From Gari tellinella (Eukaryota > Mollusca > Bivalvia > Cardiida > Psammobiidae), in contig OV277861.1 of NCBI GenBank assembly GCA_922989275.2, forward strand, positions 39,062,623 through 39,126,622: a DNA stretch of 64,000 nucleotides, in the 5' to 3' direction. Below, in pieces: positions 46,620 to 54,648 of the stretch. Position 1 is the first letter of the stretch. Each line of letters opens with the position of its first letter. The notes under the pieces are model-generated. The model ran no database searches. It was given only the letters and a program-made list of their open reading frames with translations, and was not told the origin of the DNA. A program made the translations under genes and the position numbers.

Positions 46620-48711
46620 AACTAACAAACAAGACAAAAGAGAGACAAACAGACAGAGACAGACATAATGAGACACAGAGAGACACATATGGAAACATAG
46701 AGAGAGACAGAGAGGGAGACACAGATACAGAGTGAGAGACAGAAAGGCAGACAGACAAAGAGTAGTACTAAAACTCTTGAATTTAGAGTTCAAGGGTGCT
46801 TTTGTAACCTAAAGAAATATACATGCCGAAATTTGGTCTTGAGATCTTTCATCCGCTATGATCATGTAGCAAGATTTGTGGATAAAGGTCCAGCCAATCG
46901 GGCATTTGGTGTTTTCATCTGAATCTGAAATGAAACACGTTGCATAGATGTTATACATGTAATTCTGAAGCATCGTACATAAATATGCCCAGATCAGTGG
47001 GCTGCTCGATGAGCTCCCTGATCAGGATCTGAACTATTGTCGTTTTGCAATACATTAACCCTTAGCCTGCCACTCACGACTATAGCTCCATATGCAAACA
47101 GCTTGGATCCGTATGAGACGCCGAGTAACTCGGCGTCTCATCCGGATCCAAGCTGTTTGACACTCGGACAACATTTTCAGCAATTTTGAGCAACTTTGAA
47201 GCACTTTGAAACTTGAAGCAGACGAGAAATATAGCAGACGACAATTTATTTGGCGGGCTAAGGGTTAAAAAATATCCTAAATCATAGGGACAACACTAGA
47301 AATAAAGGACCACAATGGAAATATTGACATTCGCCCCATTCAATTGAAAAAATGATTTTTAATTCGTTTATACGCATTTTCTCGAAGGGCGTGACTTGTT
47401 GATATCTTTCGCAGAGTAGGCGGGGCTTATGGACCTGTTCTCCGCGAATCATTTTGTTACGTTTGAATGTACGTACCTTCCGTAATGCGGTTATGGCTGT
47501 TCCTTTCACAACGTATATTGCCATAGTTTTAGCGTAAATGCGTTTATTGGGAAAGGATAAGGTTTTCCCCCACTGTATACAGTAGAGACGAACGGCTATA
47601 ATCATAACTAGTCATATCCACTGAACCCTGCTTAAACTCAAAACTGTTTGCCATTTAGATAAAAAATAACCCTGAGATTTTTCAAAATTTTATTTTGTTC
47701 AAACGCAAACGTCCCCCTCCCCATCACCCATCACACTTCCCCTCCCTGATGTATGAACAGCGGAGAAGACGTTTTCATATAAACGCAAATGAAACGCAAA
47801 TGCATTGCAATCAAATGTAGAAAATGTCAATTTGTAGAAAGCTCTATTGAGTTATTTTAACCTGAGTGGATAACAGTTGGAGCCTGATCAGACATAGGGT
47901 TGCCCGACATCTGATCTGGGTCCAAAGGGTTTTCCATTCAGGTAATTGATTGAGCATAATCAGTTACAGTGAAACCCCTTTAAACCGGAACCTCTAAATA
48001 CCGGAATTCTCTCTAAACCGGACAAAATCGTTGGTCCCGTTTCAAACCCTTTTTTATTTTAACCCATTACACCATAAATGCGCCTTTTTGAGACCTTGAT
48101 TTATTCATACACTGAATATGTATCATCAGAAATATTTTCTATATTCTAGCAAGTGATAGCTTAAAGCAGGTTGAAAAAAAGCAGAATGCGCCTTAAGGCG
48201 CATTCTGCTTTATTTTTAACCTGCTTTAAGTGATCAGCTATCTTCCATACTAGGAACAAGCTATGGGTTAAAACCCCTCTAAACCGGAAATCCCTCTAAA
48301 CCGGAAAGTTATTTGTCCCCACTCATGTCCGGTTTAGAGAGGTTTCACTGTATTGGGAAAGAATAACGTCTTCTACGCTGTAGGTAGCAGTCTTTGATAA
48401 ACAGTACCTTTTTTGTACATCTTCGCTCCAGCCAGTTCAATTGTACAGTAACCATGGTAACCGGCTCTGATACTGTAACACGTGGAGCTGTTTCTGTGGT
48501 AGATTGAAGCGCTCGAGCTTTCTGAGGACAGACACGTGGTCAAACAACTAATTGCGCTTGAAGCAAAGAATTCTAATTCCAAATATTCTTGCGAACATAA
48601 CTTGTTTGCGTAAGTCTTGTCTGCTTTATAATACATTGTCACGATTTCACAAAACATGAGTAGAGGAGCAGAAGTTATATAGAAGATTGTTAAAATTGTA
48701 TTGAAAGCCAT
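32814..48711 (-). CDS. Secreted apple/PAN-like + C-type-lectin-domain protein, 4 exons
   Basis: Exons on the minus strand: 48711-48408, 46924-46827, 39955-39838, 33055-32814; 762 nt, 253 residues plus stop. Phases are 1, 0 and 1 and match at each junction. Exon 1: signal peptide (about residues 1-22, MAFNTILTIFYITSAPLL) and an apple/PAN-like cysteine pattern (SCLTTC, STCYS, GYC). Exon 2 opens the CTLD (CPIGWTFIHKSCYMI). Exon 3 has AICRTHYEYAHLADIKT and IKEEF. Exon 4 has VWLGAMN, GWFWGD and the late cysteines, ending LCELDMA. All six long-form CTLD cysteines are present, but EPN/QPD and WND are absent, so calcium-dependent sugar binding is not expected. Such proteins are secreted recognition factors. 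Intron 2 uses GC (TCG|GCATGT); the other donors are GT (GGTACTG, CAG|GTAAAC). Exon boundaries are inferred; expression is unproven. Confidence 0.75.
33060..33375 (-). mobile_element. Non-LTR retroelement 3' end in intron 3
   Basis: (CATAGA)n at 33061-33088 followed by TAGTTTATTTGG reads, on the minus strand, as a AAATAAACTA tail with a hexamer repeat. Coding part not recognised. The repeat lies directly before the exon 4 acceptor TTATTAAG. Confidence 0.5.
34124..35885 (+). pseudogene. Harbinger transposase, copy 3, split by insertion
   Basis: 34124-34410 repeats the N-terminal blocks of copy 2 (RIAKEYPCYRKAVSP) with small deletions and a shift near 34318; after the insert, 35625-35885 resumes at YMGEVVTTLSTPEKW and LGALDRKHVDI. 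Dead. Confidence 0.85.
34420..35611 (-). mobile_element. Retroelement insert with 9-bp target duplication
   Basis: Flanked by GTATACAAG (34411-34419) and GTATGCAAG (35612-35620). The left end AAACTTTATTTATAG reads on the minus strand as an A-rich tail with AATAAAG, so it inserted in minus orientation, probably 5'-truncated. A 23-C run is at 35072-35094 and a 19-bp unit repeats three times at 35552-35608. No RT motif seen. Confidence 0.75.
36015..36330 (+). mobile_element. tRNA-derived SINE-like insert
   Basis: Copy 2 of Harbinger lacks this segment. It has a pol III B-box GAGTTCGATCC at 36024-36034, a T-run, a body without coding meaning, and ends in (TA)12 at about 36305-36329. The A-box half is missing. 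The 120-codon ORF through it is not a gene. Confidence 0.55.
36905..37709. other. Unassigned intronic stretch
   Basis: Intron 3 of the CTLD gene. No repeat module recognised; a (TA)n patch lies near 37005. Confidence 0.4.
37710..38071. mobile_element. TA-B MITE, complete
   Basis: TACAGTGCTCCCTCTCTACA to GAGAGGTAGCGCTGTA, 362 bp; alpha 37909-37973, loop GCGTTACGC. Good reference copy of the family. Confidence 0.9.
38080..38235. repeat. Dispersed repeat shared with 41880-41975
   Basis: CAGACCCGCGACCGACTGG, TTTCAAAGAGATCAG and CAGGCACCGGG recur at 41885-41965 with about 80 percent identity. No coding frame is kept between copies. Confidence 0.55.
38391..38500. mobile_element. P-type fragment with decayed beta
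   Basis: TTCAACCCTACTGATTAGCA then ACAGTGCAGACCTAGGCC and TCCTATAGGA: a beta hairpin with mismatches. Confidence 0.5.
38560..38760. mobile_element. Ends of a TTAA-type and a TA-D element
   Basis: AAACTGTTTGACAC, GAAGACGACAATGAAACGGT and CGAAAGAGTTAA (TTAA 38706) form a P right half; AGGTCGTAATAGAGAGGTTT at 38729 is a TA-D terminus. Confidence 0.5.
38865..39120 (-). mobile_element. (TAA)n-tailed retroelement end with beta hairpin
   Basis: (TAA)8 at 38865-38889 is followed by CGACTTTATTTCATG, a reversed retroelement tail. A 64-bp beta hairpin at 39022-39085 (CAAACAGAG...CTCTGTTTA, core TTCCTGTAGGAGC) lies to its right. Confidence 0.5.
39294..39467. mobile_element. TTAA-type MITE with decayed gamma
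   Basis: TCAAACCCTTTACTCCAAG to ATGTAGTAAAGGGTTAA; gamma relic 39333-39408. Confidence 0.65.
39566..39809. mobile_element. TTAA MITE with beta, next to CTLD exon 3
   Basis: TTAACCCTTAGCTCATCGC to TTAGCGGGCTAAAGGTTAA. Beta relic 39699-39768. Its edge is 28 bp from the exon 3 donor. Confidence 0.75.
40073..40328. mobile_element. hAT-like MITE with gamma hairpin and exact 6-bp TSD
   Basis: CAGGGCTGCCATAAG to AAATGGCAGCCCTG, flanked by AAGTAC on both sides (40067-40072, 40329-40334). Gamma 40195-40266, 72 bp. Residual P-type blocks (CCTTTACC, GCCTGTTTCTA) beside gamma suggest it arrived with a TTAA element that has lost its ends. Confidence 0.85.
40335..41971. other. Gene-free intronic stretch
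   Basis: Intron 2 of the CTLD gene. Small ORFs (for example 41385-41173) have no recognisable domain. 41880-41965 is the dispersed repeat noted at 38080. Confidence 0.4.
41972..42890. repeat. Satellite-like array, nine units of about 105 bp
   Basis: Unit starts near 41972, 42081, 42189, 42297, 42393, 42488, 42590, 42703 and 42811. Most units contain an inverted pair ACACAGAAAG...CTTTCTGTGT, followed by TATCCTGAATTATCCA and ACCCGCATTTAGTA. Unit length varies (95-113 bp) and divergence is high, so the array is old. Confidence 0.85.
42905..46140 (-). pseudogene. Dead non-LTR retrotransposon (EN C-terminus, RT, tail)
   Basis: Read from 46140 down: SHCPVNLKIKAEL (endonuclease SDHxP region), a linker (IWFNKTCRAARSNYH, SSPKDYWSYINKIET), then after a gap RT blocks PLYKNKGDAADQNNYRPITL, ENQFGFRKGYST, CMCVDFQKAFDS and RQGWNFSPILFSLYLND, then RYLGLVFSKN and LPIEAGRWQGIDR. 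Frames shift and stops occur (near 44150 and 44060). The YxDD catalytic box is not preserved in the readable part. A 0.95-kb LTR-like insertion splits it at about 44560-45515. Jockey/CR1-like order; clade not assigned. Confidence 0.8.
44570..45515 (+). mobile_element. Probable solo LTR inside the dead LINE
   Basis: This segment interrupts LINE homology. It has three imperfect 24-bp units at about 44942-45048 (each with GGGCG or GGGTG and CCAG/TCAG), then TATATAAAGG at 45051-45060, then AATAAA at 45469-45474: U3 repeats, TATA box and polyadenylation signal in LTR order. Exact TG...CA ends and target duplication were not resolved. Confidence 0.5.
46140..46375. mobile_element. TTAA-type MITE with expanded gamma
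   Basis: ATAACCTCTTAGCCTGTTTC at left; gamma at about 46187-46267 carries an extra 10-12 bp in arm and core (GTAAAGTAAGGTAGAATG, TTATTCTGCTTAATG), so it exceeds the usual 72 bp. Confidence 0.6.
46450..46762. repeat. Mirror pyrimidine/purine tract
   Basis: (CT)/(CTGT) tract 46450-46619 followed by a (GA)/(GACA) tract 46636-46760. Plus-strand pyrimidines face purines, so the whole can fold as an inverted repeat. ORFs on both strands are low-complexity artefacts. Confidence 0.9.
46988..47042. repeat. Decayed beta hairpin
   Basis: CCCAGATCAGTGGGCTGCTC pairs with GAGCTCCCTGATCAGG imperfectly. Confidence 0.5.
47055..47267. mobile_element. TTAA MITE with variant alpha hairpin
   Basis: TTAACCCTTAGCCTGCCACT to GGCGGGCTAAGGGTTAA. 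Alpha 47095-47159, loop GAGTAACTC, inner arm ATGAGACGCC/GGCGTCTCAT: GATCAG changed to ATGAG with the partner changed to match. Confidence 0.9.
47515..47576. mobile_element. TA-A right-end fragment
   Basis: TTTAGCGTAAATGCGTTTAT then AAGGTTTTCCCCCACTGTA. Confidence 0.6.
47756..48382. mobile_element. TA-A MITE containing TA-C containing a TTAA MITE
   Basis: The TA-A copy opens AACAGCGGAGAAGACG and closes ACGTCTTCTACGCTGTA at 48382. Its alpha hairpin is at 47869-47933. A complete TA-C element lies at 47965-48352 with inverted ACCGGA-rich ends, and inside it a TTAA element at 48059-48271 with gamma at 48160-48230. Three levels of nesting; the outer edge is 24 bp from the CTLD exon 1 donor. Confidence 0.85.
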
Positions 48712-48790
48712 CGTTCTGTTTGTAAGAAAAACACGATGTTTATGACCTGTATCGGACGCCCTACTGATTGGATTCTGGATTTAAAACTTT
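48712..48790 (-). promoter_or_regulatory. Candidate core promoter of the CTLD gene
   Basis: On the minus strand, about 55 bp before the ATG, there is a CCAAT motif (ATTGG at 48767-48771) and an AT-rich TTTTAAATCC further upstream. No clear TATA box. Suggestive only. Confidence 0.25.
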
Positions 48791-48935
48791 TCTAATGGCT
48801 TTACCATTACAAAAATACATATTTTATGTTACCCAAATATATTCAACCACCCATGACGCTGTCAGACCAATATCTAAAAGTCAAATACATGCCAAATGAC
48901 CTTCAATAAAAATGATACTAATTGGTTCTAATAAA

Positions 48936-49156
48936 GAGCTGAGAAGACAGTTTCCAATAGACTTATTTACGCTTCAACTATCAAACAGTTTGGATCCAGA
49001 TCAGATGCCCGGTATGATCAGGTTTTAAACTGTTTGCTGCTTTGATTAAAACAAATCTTTAGCAAACACTAAAACTGTATTTATCTACTTTTCATTGAAA
49101 TGCCTTTGTGTTTCGTTTCCGTTTAAACGGGAAAGAATCACGTAGTTTCCACTGTA
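48936..49156. mobile_element. TA-A MITE, shortened alpha
   Basis: GAGCTGAGAAGACAGTTTCC to CGTAGTTTCCACTGTA; alpha 48983-49036 has lost part of one inner arm (CCCGGTATGATC). Confidence 0.75.
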
Positions 49157-49230
49157 AGAACTACGTTGGCGTTTAAACTGTAGGCAATCATACTGAGCTT
49201 AGAGAATAATTTTTGGTGTATGTAGAATAT

Positions 49231-49472
49231 ATGAGCCATGCCATGACAAAACATGCCATGACAAAACCGTTGTCATCTAAGGCTCTGTATTTGAGTTGGT
49301 CTACATGTGCTGTTAAATACCCTATACAATACAGATACAAACAATGCTTAAGATGCATGTGCGTACAAAACAGGGCAGTTCAAGCCAGCCACCGCGTCTT
49401 TGCCACGGAGTCTGGCCTTGATCTACACTGTTTGCAATGCAATAAGGCAGATTATCTCATGGCACGGCTAAT
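49231..49472. mobile_element. Epsilon MITE, second copy
   Basis: ATGAGCCATGCCATGACAAA to CATGGCACGGCTAAT. Hairpin 49377-49432 (CAAGCCAGCCACCGCGTC...GGAGTCTGGCCTTG) has mismatches relative to the copy at 13158. Confidence 0.65.
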
Positions 49473-50461
49473 ATATATGTTCCAAAAGTGTTCTCTAAGC
49501 TCGGTACGATTGGGTATGGCTTAAACGGGAAAGAAGTACGTCTTTTCCACTCTAAGAACGAGATCCCCTGGTTAACCGTCGAATCTCGATACTTCAAACC
49601 CAGTCAATATTTTTAATATATATTATACATATATTTAACACATTCAGTCTACAAAAGGATAATACGACACCAGCAAATTATACCAAAGAAATTCAAAATA
49701 ATTGTGTATATAATAACGATGATTTGAAAGCAGCATATCTTTAGACAGGCTTGCGTTTAGTTTGTTAAATGTCGTTCTTATGGGGGTTCCACGACATTTT
49801 ATTACTGAACTTAATGTCCACCATATGATGTGTATATACTTGCAAACTTACTAACAAGCAAATATAGGAAATATTGATTTGTATAGTTGAATCTACAGTG
49901 AAATATCAAAATTGTACTCATATTAACAAGTATTCACAATTTAAAATGGAAAGAGAATTGATTCCTTAATGTGAATTGTATAGTGTTTTGGTGGCTTAAC
50001 AAATGTCTTTATTTGTTTTATACTAAGATTCCATACTATGGTGACTCATACTGTATTTCAATGGAAATAGTTTTTACAAAGTAGAGTTTATATATTTGTT
50101 TGGCTCCTAACATTTATGACAAAAAAAGTTTCATTTTTTCCGTGAAATTGCTTTTCATGTTTTCTTAAATAAAATTGAGTTAAAAACGAATATCTTAATG
50201 CAAATGTATAGAATGGGGAAGGTTACTTACAAAAGCTGTAAATAACCGAAGATTATTTTTTTCCACTTCAAGAAGAAATGTCTATGTCTCTGAGACTGTT
50301 CGTTAGACAAAGCCATTGCATAAACAATGTTATTAAGTATTTCAATGAAAGAGTAGAAACTTTAGGAGAAACTACAAGTAGATAAGCAACTATTGGCTTA
50401 ACACACGCATTGAATGAAGCCAAAGTGTCAAACGTTTGACTTCTCTATGACAAGAACTCAT
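49473..50461. other. Gene-free AT-rich stretch
   Basis: A TA-A end fragment lies at about 49510-49555 (TTAAACGGGAAAGAAGTACG). The remaining 900 bp show nothing recognisable. Confidence 0.45.
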
Positions 50462-50644
50462 TTAACCATTTCATGATCAAATTATTCTGTAGAATTTTAC
50501 CCCGTCACCGCTTTATTGTCGTCTGCTGCAGTATTGTTGTCTGCAAGACACGTTTGAAAGTTAGATTTAAGGTTGTATGACTTAATAAATATCGATAAGA
50601 GTGTCAAACGCGCTTTAAGGCGTCATTGAGAGTGAAAGGGTTAA
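50462..50644. mobile_element. TTAA MITE with hairpin deleted
   Basis: TTAACCATTTCATGATC to GAGAGTGAAAGGGTTAA. Only GTCAAACG remains at the alpha site. Confidence 0.75.
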
Positions 50645-50654
50645 CAAGTACTAT

Positions 50655-50833
50655 AAATACACATTACCAGTTGACAGCGCGATACAGAGTGATGTATTTA
50701 GCTCGAGACGTTTTTGGCGGAAATAGCCGATCTGACGAGCGCCTTGGTGCGAGTCTGATCGGTTGTTTCCGCCAAAAACGTCGAGAGCTAAATGCAACAC
50801 TTTGTTGCGCACTGCCAACTGGTGATGTGTTTA
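50655..50833. repeat. 179-bp foldback
   Basis: Arms of about 85 bp: AAATACACATTACCAGTTG pairs with CAACTGGTGATGTGTTTA, and GACGTTTTTGGCGGAAA with TTTCCGCCAAAAACGTC. Centre GCGCCTTGGTGCG. ORFs on both strands are products of the symmetry. Confidence 0.9.
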
Positions 50834-51177
50834 TTATATGCCTTGAATACAAACCAGAAACAACTAAATAGTTGTTTAAATCATTTTATATCCAAAATGT
50901 ATTAGTTGTTTGAAGCAGAACAAGATTTTTTGTATGTCACAAATAATAACGCGGCACTCGTACATGTACGTAAATGACGTCACGTCAAATCGAAAGCGAG
51001 GTCAGAGTAAAATACAAAGTGGCTGATACAAGGTGGCTGATACAGACTCTTGTATTTAACTCTGCAAATACACGCGGAAACGCTTGATATCACTCGAAGG
51101 CATATTATAACAACTGGAGTCATAGTTCTGCAAGTGGTTTTCTTTAGAATTTCATCAGCATTCATTTCGGATAAGTA
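50834..51177. other. Unassigned
   Basis: Short direct repeat AAGTGGCTGATACAAG near 51017-51045; otherwise nothing. Confidence 0.4.
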
Positions 51178-51418
51178 GTCAGTAGTGAATACGTTATTTT
51201 TCCCCGTTTAAACGCAAACGAAATCCAAATGCAATGCACTAAAATGTAGAAAATTACAACTTTTTTAAATTTCTTACTACATATTTACTTTTATCTGAGT
51301 CGCAAACAGTTTGAAGCCTGATCAGATGCCAGGCAACCCGGCGTCTGGTCTGATTCCAAATCGTTTGCAATTACCGTAAACGCTTTTATCGTAAAAGAAT
51401 AACTTGTTCTCCACTGTT
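51178..51418. mobile_element. TA-A MITE with alpha
   Basis: AGTAGTGAATACGTTATTTT to ACTTGTTCTCCACTGTT; alpha 51303-51367, loop AGGCAACCC. Confidence 0.8.
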
Positions 51419-51582
51419 GTTGAACTGCTTCTGACTTAATGGTTTTCCTTTCACCACCACAATTAATGGAGTCGTTTCCCTATTCATATTTGAGGCATGA
51501 GTAAACTTCACCAAAGTCACCAACAAACTTTCAGAGAATTCATGAGTAGCATTGTTACTGTAAAGAGACCAATCAGTCTTTC

Positions 51583-51764
51583 TTAACCCCTTCACTGCCT
51601 TCCCACGAATACAAGAGTTATTTGCAAACAGTTTAGATCCTGATCCAGACTGTTTGATACCCATATTGATATTTCTAAAGCCAAAATACCTAAAATTTAG
51701 ATTTTAGAAATAAAAGCAGACGACAAATGTTTAAATTGATGACGTCACGGCATTGAAGGGCTAA
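51583..51764. mobile_element. TTAA-type MITE with 32-bp minimal hairpin
   Basis: TTAACCCCTTCACTGCCTTC to CATTGAAGGGCTAA. Hairpin 51625-51656: CAAACAGTTTAGATCC TGATCCAGACTGTTTG, only the outer arms. Confidence 0.8.
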
Positions 51765-51935
51765 AATTGCTATAGACACCGTGAATGAACAGAATAATGT
51801 TAAAGATGATTTCGGAGCTATATGTATTACAAAGGAAGTGGATAAATGGAAAACGTGCATATTTAAACAATGTATCTGTAATATTAACTTATATGACACC
51901 CATAAGAACGTCAAAAGTCAAACAGTAAAACGTGT

Positions 51936-52182
51936 TTAAACCTTTCACTCTCAATGACGCCATAAAGCGCATTTGAAAACAGTTTTGATCCTGATCAGAC
52001 GCCGTGTGACGCGGCGTCTGATCAGGATCAAAACTGTTTGTCACTTGTTTTGAAATAACACCAGTTATACTGCTTTAATTCTAACTTTGAAACGATTCTG
52101 TAGACAACAATATTGAAGCAGACGACACTATGGCGGTGACGGGGTAAAAACCTCACGATACATTTGATCATGAATGGGTTAA
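51936..52182. mobile_element. TTAA MITE with alpha
   Basis: TTAAACCTTTCACTCTCAAT to TCATGAATGGGTTAA. Alpha 51976-52040, one unpaired site (GTGTGACGC loop). GAAGCAGACGACACTATGG to the right. Confidence 0.85.
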
Positions 52183-52371
52183 AAGCTAGTAGTGGTCTTA
52201 ATGCTCTACCAGAAACCTAGCAGTGTCTCAGTAGTGGAAAAACTTTATCAAACTGAGCAAAAAAGTTGTAAGCAGTTTGAAATTTTCTTCAATTAATGAC
52301 GTTTGGAAATTATTGATAATTGAATCACTGAAAATGAACACGATTTAAATGTTTTCTGTACTAAAATTGAA

Positions 52372-52581
52372 TACAGTAAAACCTCCCTATTACGGACACT
52401 AAAAAGAAGGTTTATTGAGTGTATAAATAGACAGGTGACAGCTTAAAGCAAGGTGACAGTAAAACAGAGAGCTCCTACAGGAGCTTTCTGTTTCACTGTC
52501 ACCTTGCTTTAAGCTGTCACCTGTCAGAAACACCTAATAGTTAACACAATTTAGTGGTCGTAATAGAGAGGTTTTACTGTA
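52372..52581. mobile_element. TA-D MITE with 96-bp palindrome
   Basis: TACAGTAAAACCTCCCTATT to AGAGAGGTTTTACTGTA. The delta palindrome extends from 52430 to 52525, beyond the 72-bp core (GACAGGTGACAGCTTAAAG arms), with core AGCTCCTACAGGAGCT. Nearly half of the element is one hairpin. Confidence 0.9.
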
Positions 52582-53079
52582 CATGTAAACAACAGTAGAT
52601 TTAAATCTAAACATGATGTGTTTGTTAAACACCATGCCCCTGACGTTACCAGGACCTCTAAATTTGAGAATTTGTAGAAGGAAAATAATGTGAAGTATCT
52701 AACAGTTTCTTTTCACACATTAGATATTAGTCCGGGAGTCAAAAGGCTGATATTTAGCTGAACCTGGAAATGCCGGATGAACTTTTTTTCTCTGCAGTTT
52801 GCAATAGTCAATGGGTCCTCATCAAGATTCAAGAGGGTGCCCGGTGATATCCCTTGAGCATTTCTCAAAATATGCTAATTAAGTCCGCCATTACTGAAAT
52901 TCCGTTATTTGGCCATATGTCAATTAGTATGTATCCTACCATGATGAAATTGGTGTCTATAATCAGGTTATCAGGGTCTACGAACATGATAAACCCCTCA
53001 TTTCAGGAATTAAATGTTTTGAACATATGCAACTTATGCAAATCATGCAAATGAGGTCGGCCATTACAGAAATTCCGTT
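52582..53079. other. Unassigned stretch
   Basis: GGCCATTACTGAAATTCCGTT at about 52887 recurs at 53057 as part of the array that follows. No gene. Confidence 0.4.
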
Positions 53080-53467
53080 ATGGCATTTTCAGCAATTCAA
53101 AGGTAGATAACTCTTGATCTATTCGTCCGATTTCAACCATAATCAAACTGATCCGAACTCTTATAGTAATATACAATCTGGACAAGTTTGAGAAAAGGTG
53201 GATAAATATTGTGGCCTCTAGAGTGTAAACACTGTTAAATGTGGCATTTTCAGCCATTCAAAGGAAGATAAGTCTCGATCTATTGGTTCGATTTCAACCA
53301 TAATCGATCTCATCCGAACTCTTATGGTAATAAACAATCTGAGCAAGTTTGAGAAAGATTGAAAAATAATGTGGCCTCTAGAGTGTAAACACTAAAATTA
53401 TTGACGACGGAAGCCGGACATTCAAGGATTGCAAAAGCTCACCCTGAGCTAGCTCAGGTGAGCTAAA
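53080..53467. mobile_element. Repeat element: two 160-bp units and a CTCAGGTGAGCT end
   Basis: Units start GGCATTTTCAGCAATTCAAA at 53083 and GGCATTTTCAGCCATTCAAA at 53244 and end GGCCTCTAGAGTGTAAACAC. The right edge is a small palindrome, AGCTCACCCTGAGCT then AGCTCAGGTGAGCT (53436-53464), a termination seen in many molluscan repeats. Confidence 0.65.
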
Positions 53468-53797
53468 ATGACGAAACAAAACGGTTAGGGGCGATTAAAT
53501 GGCAACAGATTCGAAAAGTAAGTCGTTCAAATTTGACTTGTTATATATTTGAACTCAAATGAGCCATACTTTATGCTTCAATTCATTAGTTATAATTTCA
53601 AAAAATAACGATTGCAAATTGTAATCAGTTTTTGCGTTACTCTTCAAAGACGTTTATTTGTTTGGAACATATCTTTTCTGTATCCACAGATTCAAACTCT
53701 GCATCCCACACAAAGTTAATGTACGAAATCTGACTTTCTGCTTTGTTTATTAGCCTACCTAAAGTATCTTTCAAGTTGTTGCTACAGTACAGTATCG

Positions 53798-54410
53798 CTT
53801 TTAGAGCATGAGACAGAATTAGAGACAGGAGGCACAGAGGAAGATATCAAGGCCAGGATAGGGAAAGCCCGCCATGCTTTTGCGACCTTAAGACCAGTGT
53901 GGAAGAACCATAACATCCACCTCAAGACAAAGCTGAGACTCTTCAACAGCAATGTGAAGAATGTCCTTTTGTATGGTGCTGAGACTTGGAGAAGGACCAA
54001 ACGCCTGGATCAGCGCCTGCAAGTTTTCATCAACACATGCTTGAGACAAATTCTGCAGATACGATGGCCAGACAGGATCTCCAACCAGGAGCTATGGGCA
54101 AGGACAGGGCAGCAACCAGTCACAGACTCCATCCTACAGAAGAAATGGAGATGGATCGGCCACACGCTGCGCAGATCACAGCCCAACATTGCAAGACAAG
54201 CACTAGATTGGAACCCACAAGGCACCAGGCGAAGAGGAAGACCAACAAACTCCTGGCGTAGGACTCTCAATATTGAGCTCCGAAAGACAAAAATGTCGTG
54301 GGGAGAAGCCAAAGCCCGGGCCATGGACCGAACAGAATGGCGCTCTGTGGTGAAAGCCCTATGTTCCGACCGGAGCGAAGAGGATTAAGTATAAGTAAGT
54401 AAGTAAGTAG
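53798..54410 (+). pseudogene. Non-LTR retrotransposon, 3' end of RT ORF
   Basis: Open frame from about 53798 to stop at 54388, in frame upstream of the first ATG (53897): GGTEEDIKARIGKARHAFA, LLYGAETWRRTKRLDQRLQ, RWPDRISNQELWARTGQQP, KWRWIGHTLRRSQPNIARQ and GRPTNSWRRTL. These are the C-terminal blocks after the RT domain in RTE/CFDP2-like elements. The RT and endonuclease domains are absent, so this is a 5'-truncated copy. It ends in (AAGT)n at 54389-54410, a tail typical of such LINEs. The frame is intact, so the insertion is fairly young. Confidence 0.85.
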
Positions 54411-54577
54411 AATGATCTATAACAGCGTTACGAGAATAAAATATTGAATGGATACGTATTTGTAAACTGTTTGTTTTTTCTTATTAAAAGCAAGAGTTTT
54501 TATTTTAAAAATAAATGGTTTGTTGCTATTAATACGCAAACTTCATATACACCTTAACTCGACGTGTAATTGCATCT

Positions 54578-54648
54578 GGTGCCGTGGCCGTGGCCGAATG
54601 GATATATTGATCATCTCCGACCACGTCGTCCCGGGTTCGAATACCACT
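54578..54648 (+). repeat. tRNA-derived sequence with A and B boxes
   Basis: GTGGCCGAATGG (A-box) and CGGGTTCGAATACC (B-box) about 45 bp apart. The acceptor stem does not pair well, so it is a tRNA-derived SINE or tRNA pseudogene. Confidence 0.55.

Noticed and set aside
46431..46793. 116- and 64-codon Ser/Leu or Arg/Glu-rich ORFs
   Set aside because: Products of the CT/GA tract; no domain.
54578..54648. Functional tRNA gene
   Set aside because: A and B boxes are present but acceptor and anticodon stems do not pair properly; tRNA-derived repeat preferred.
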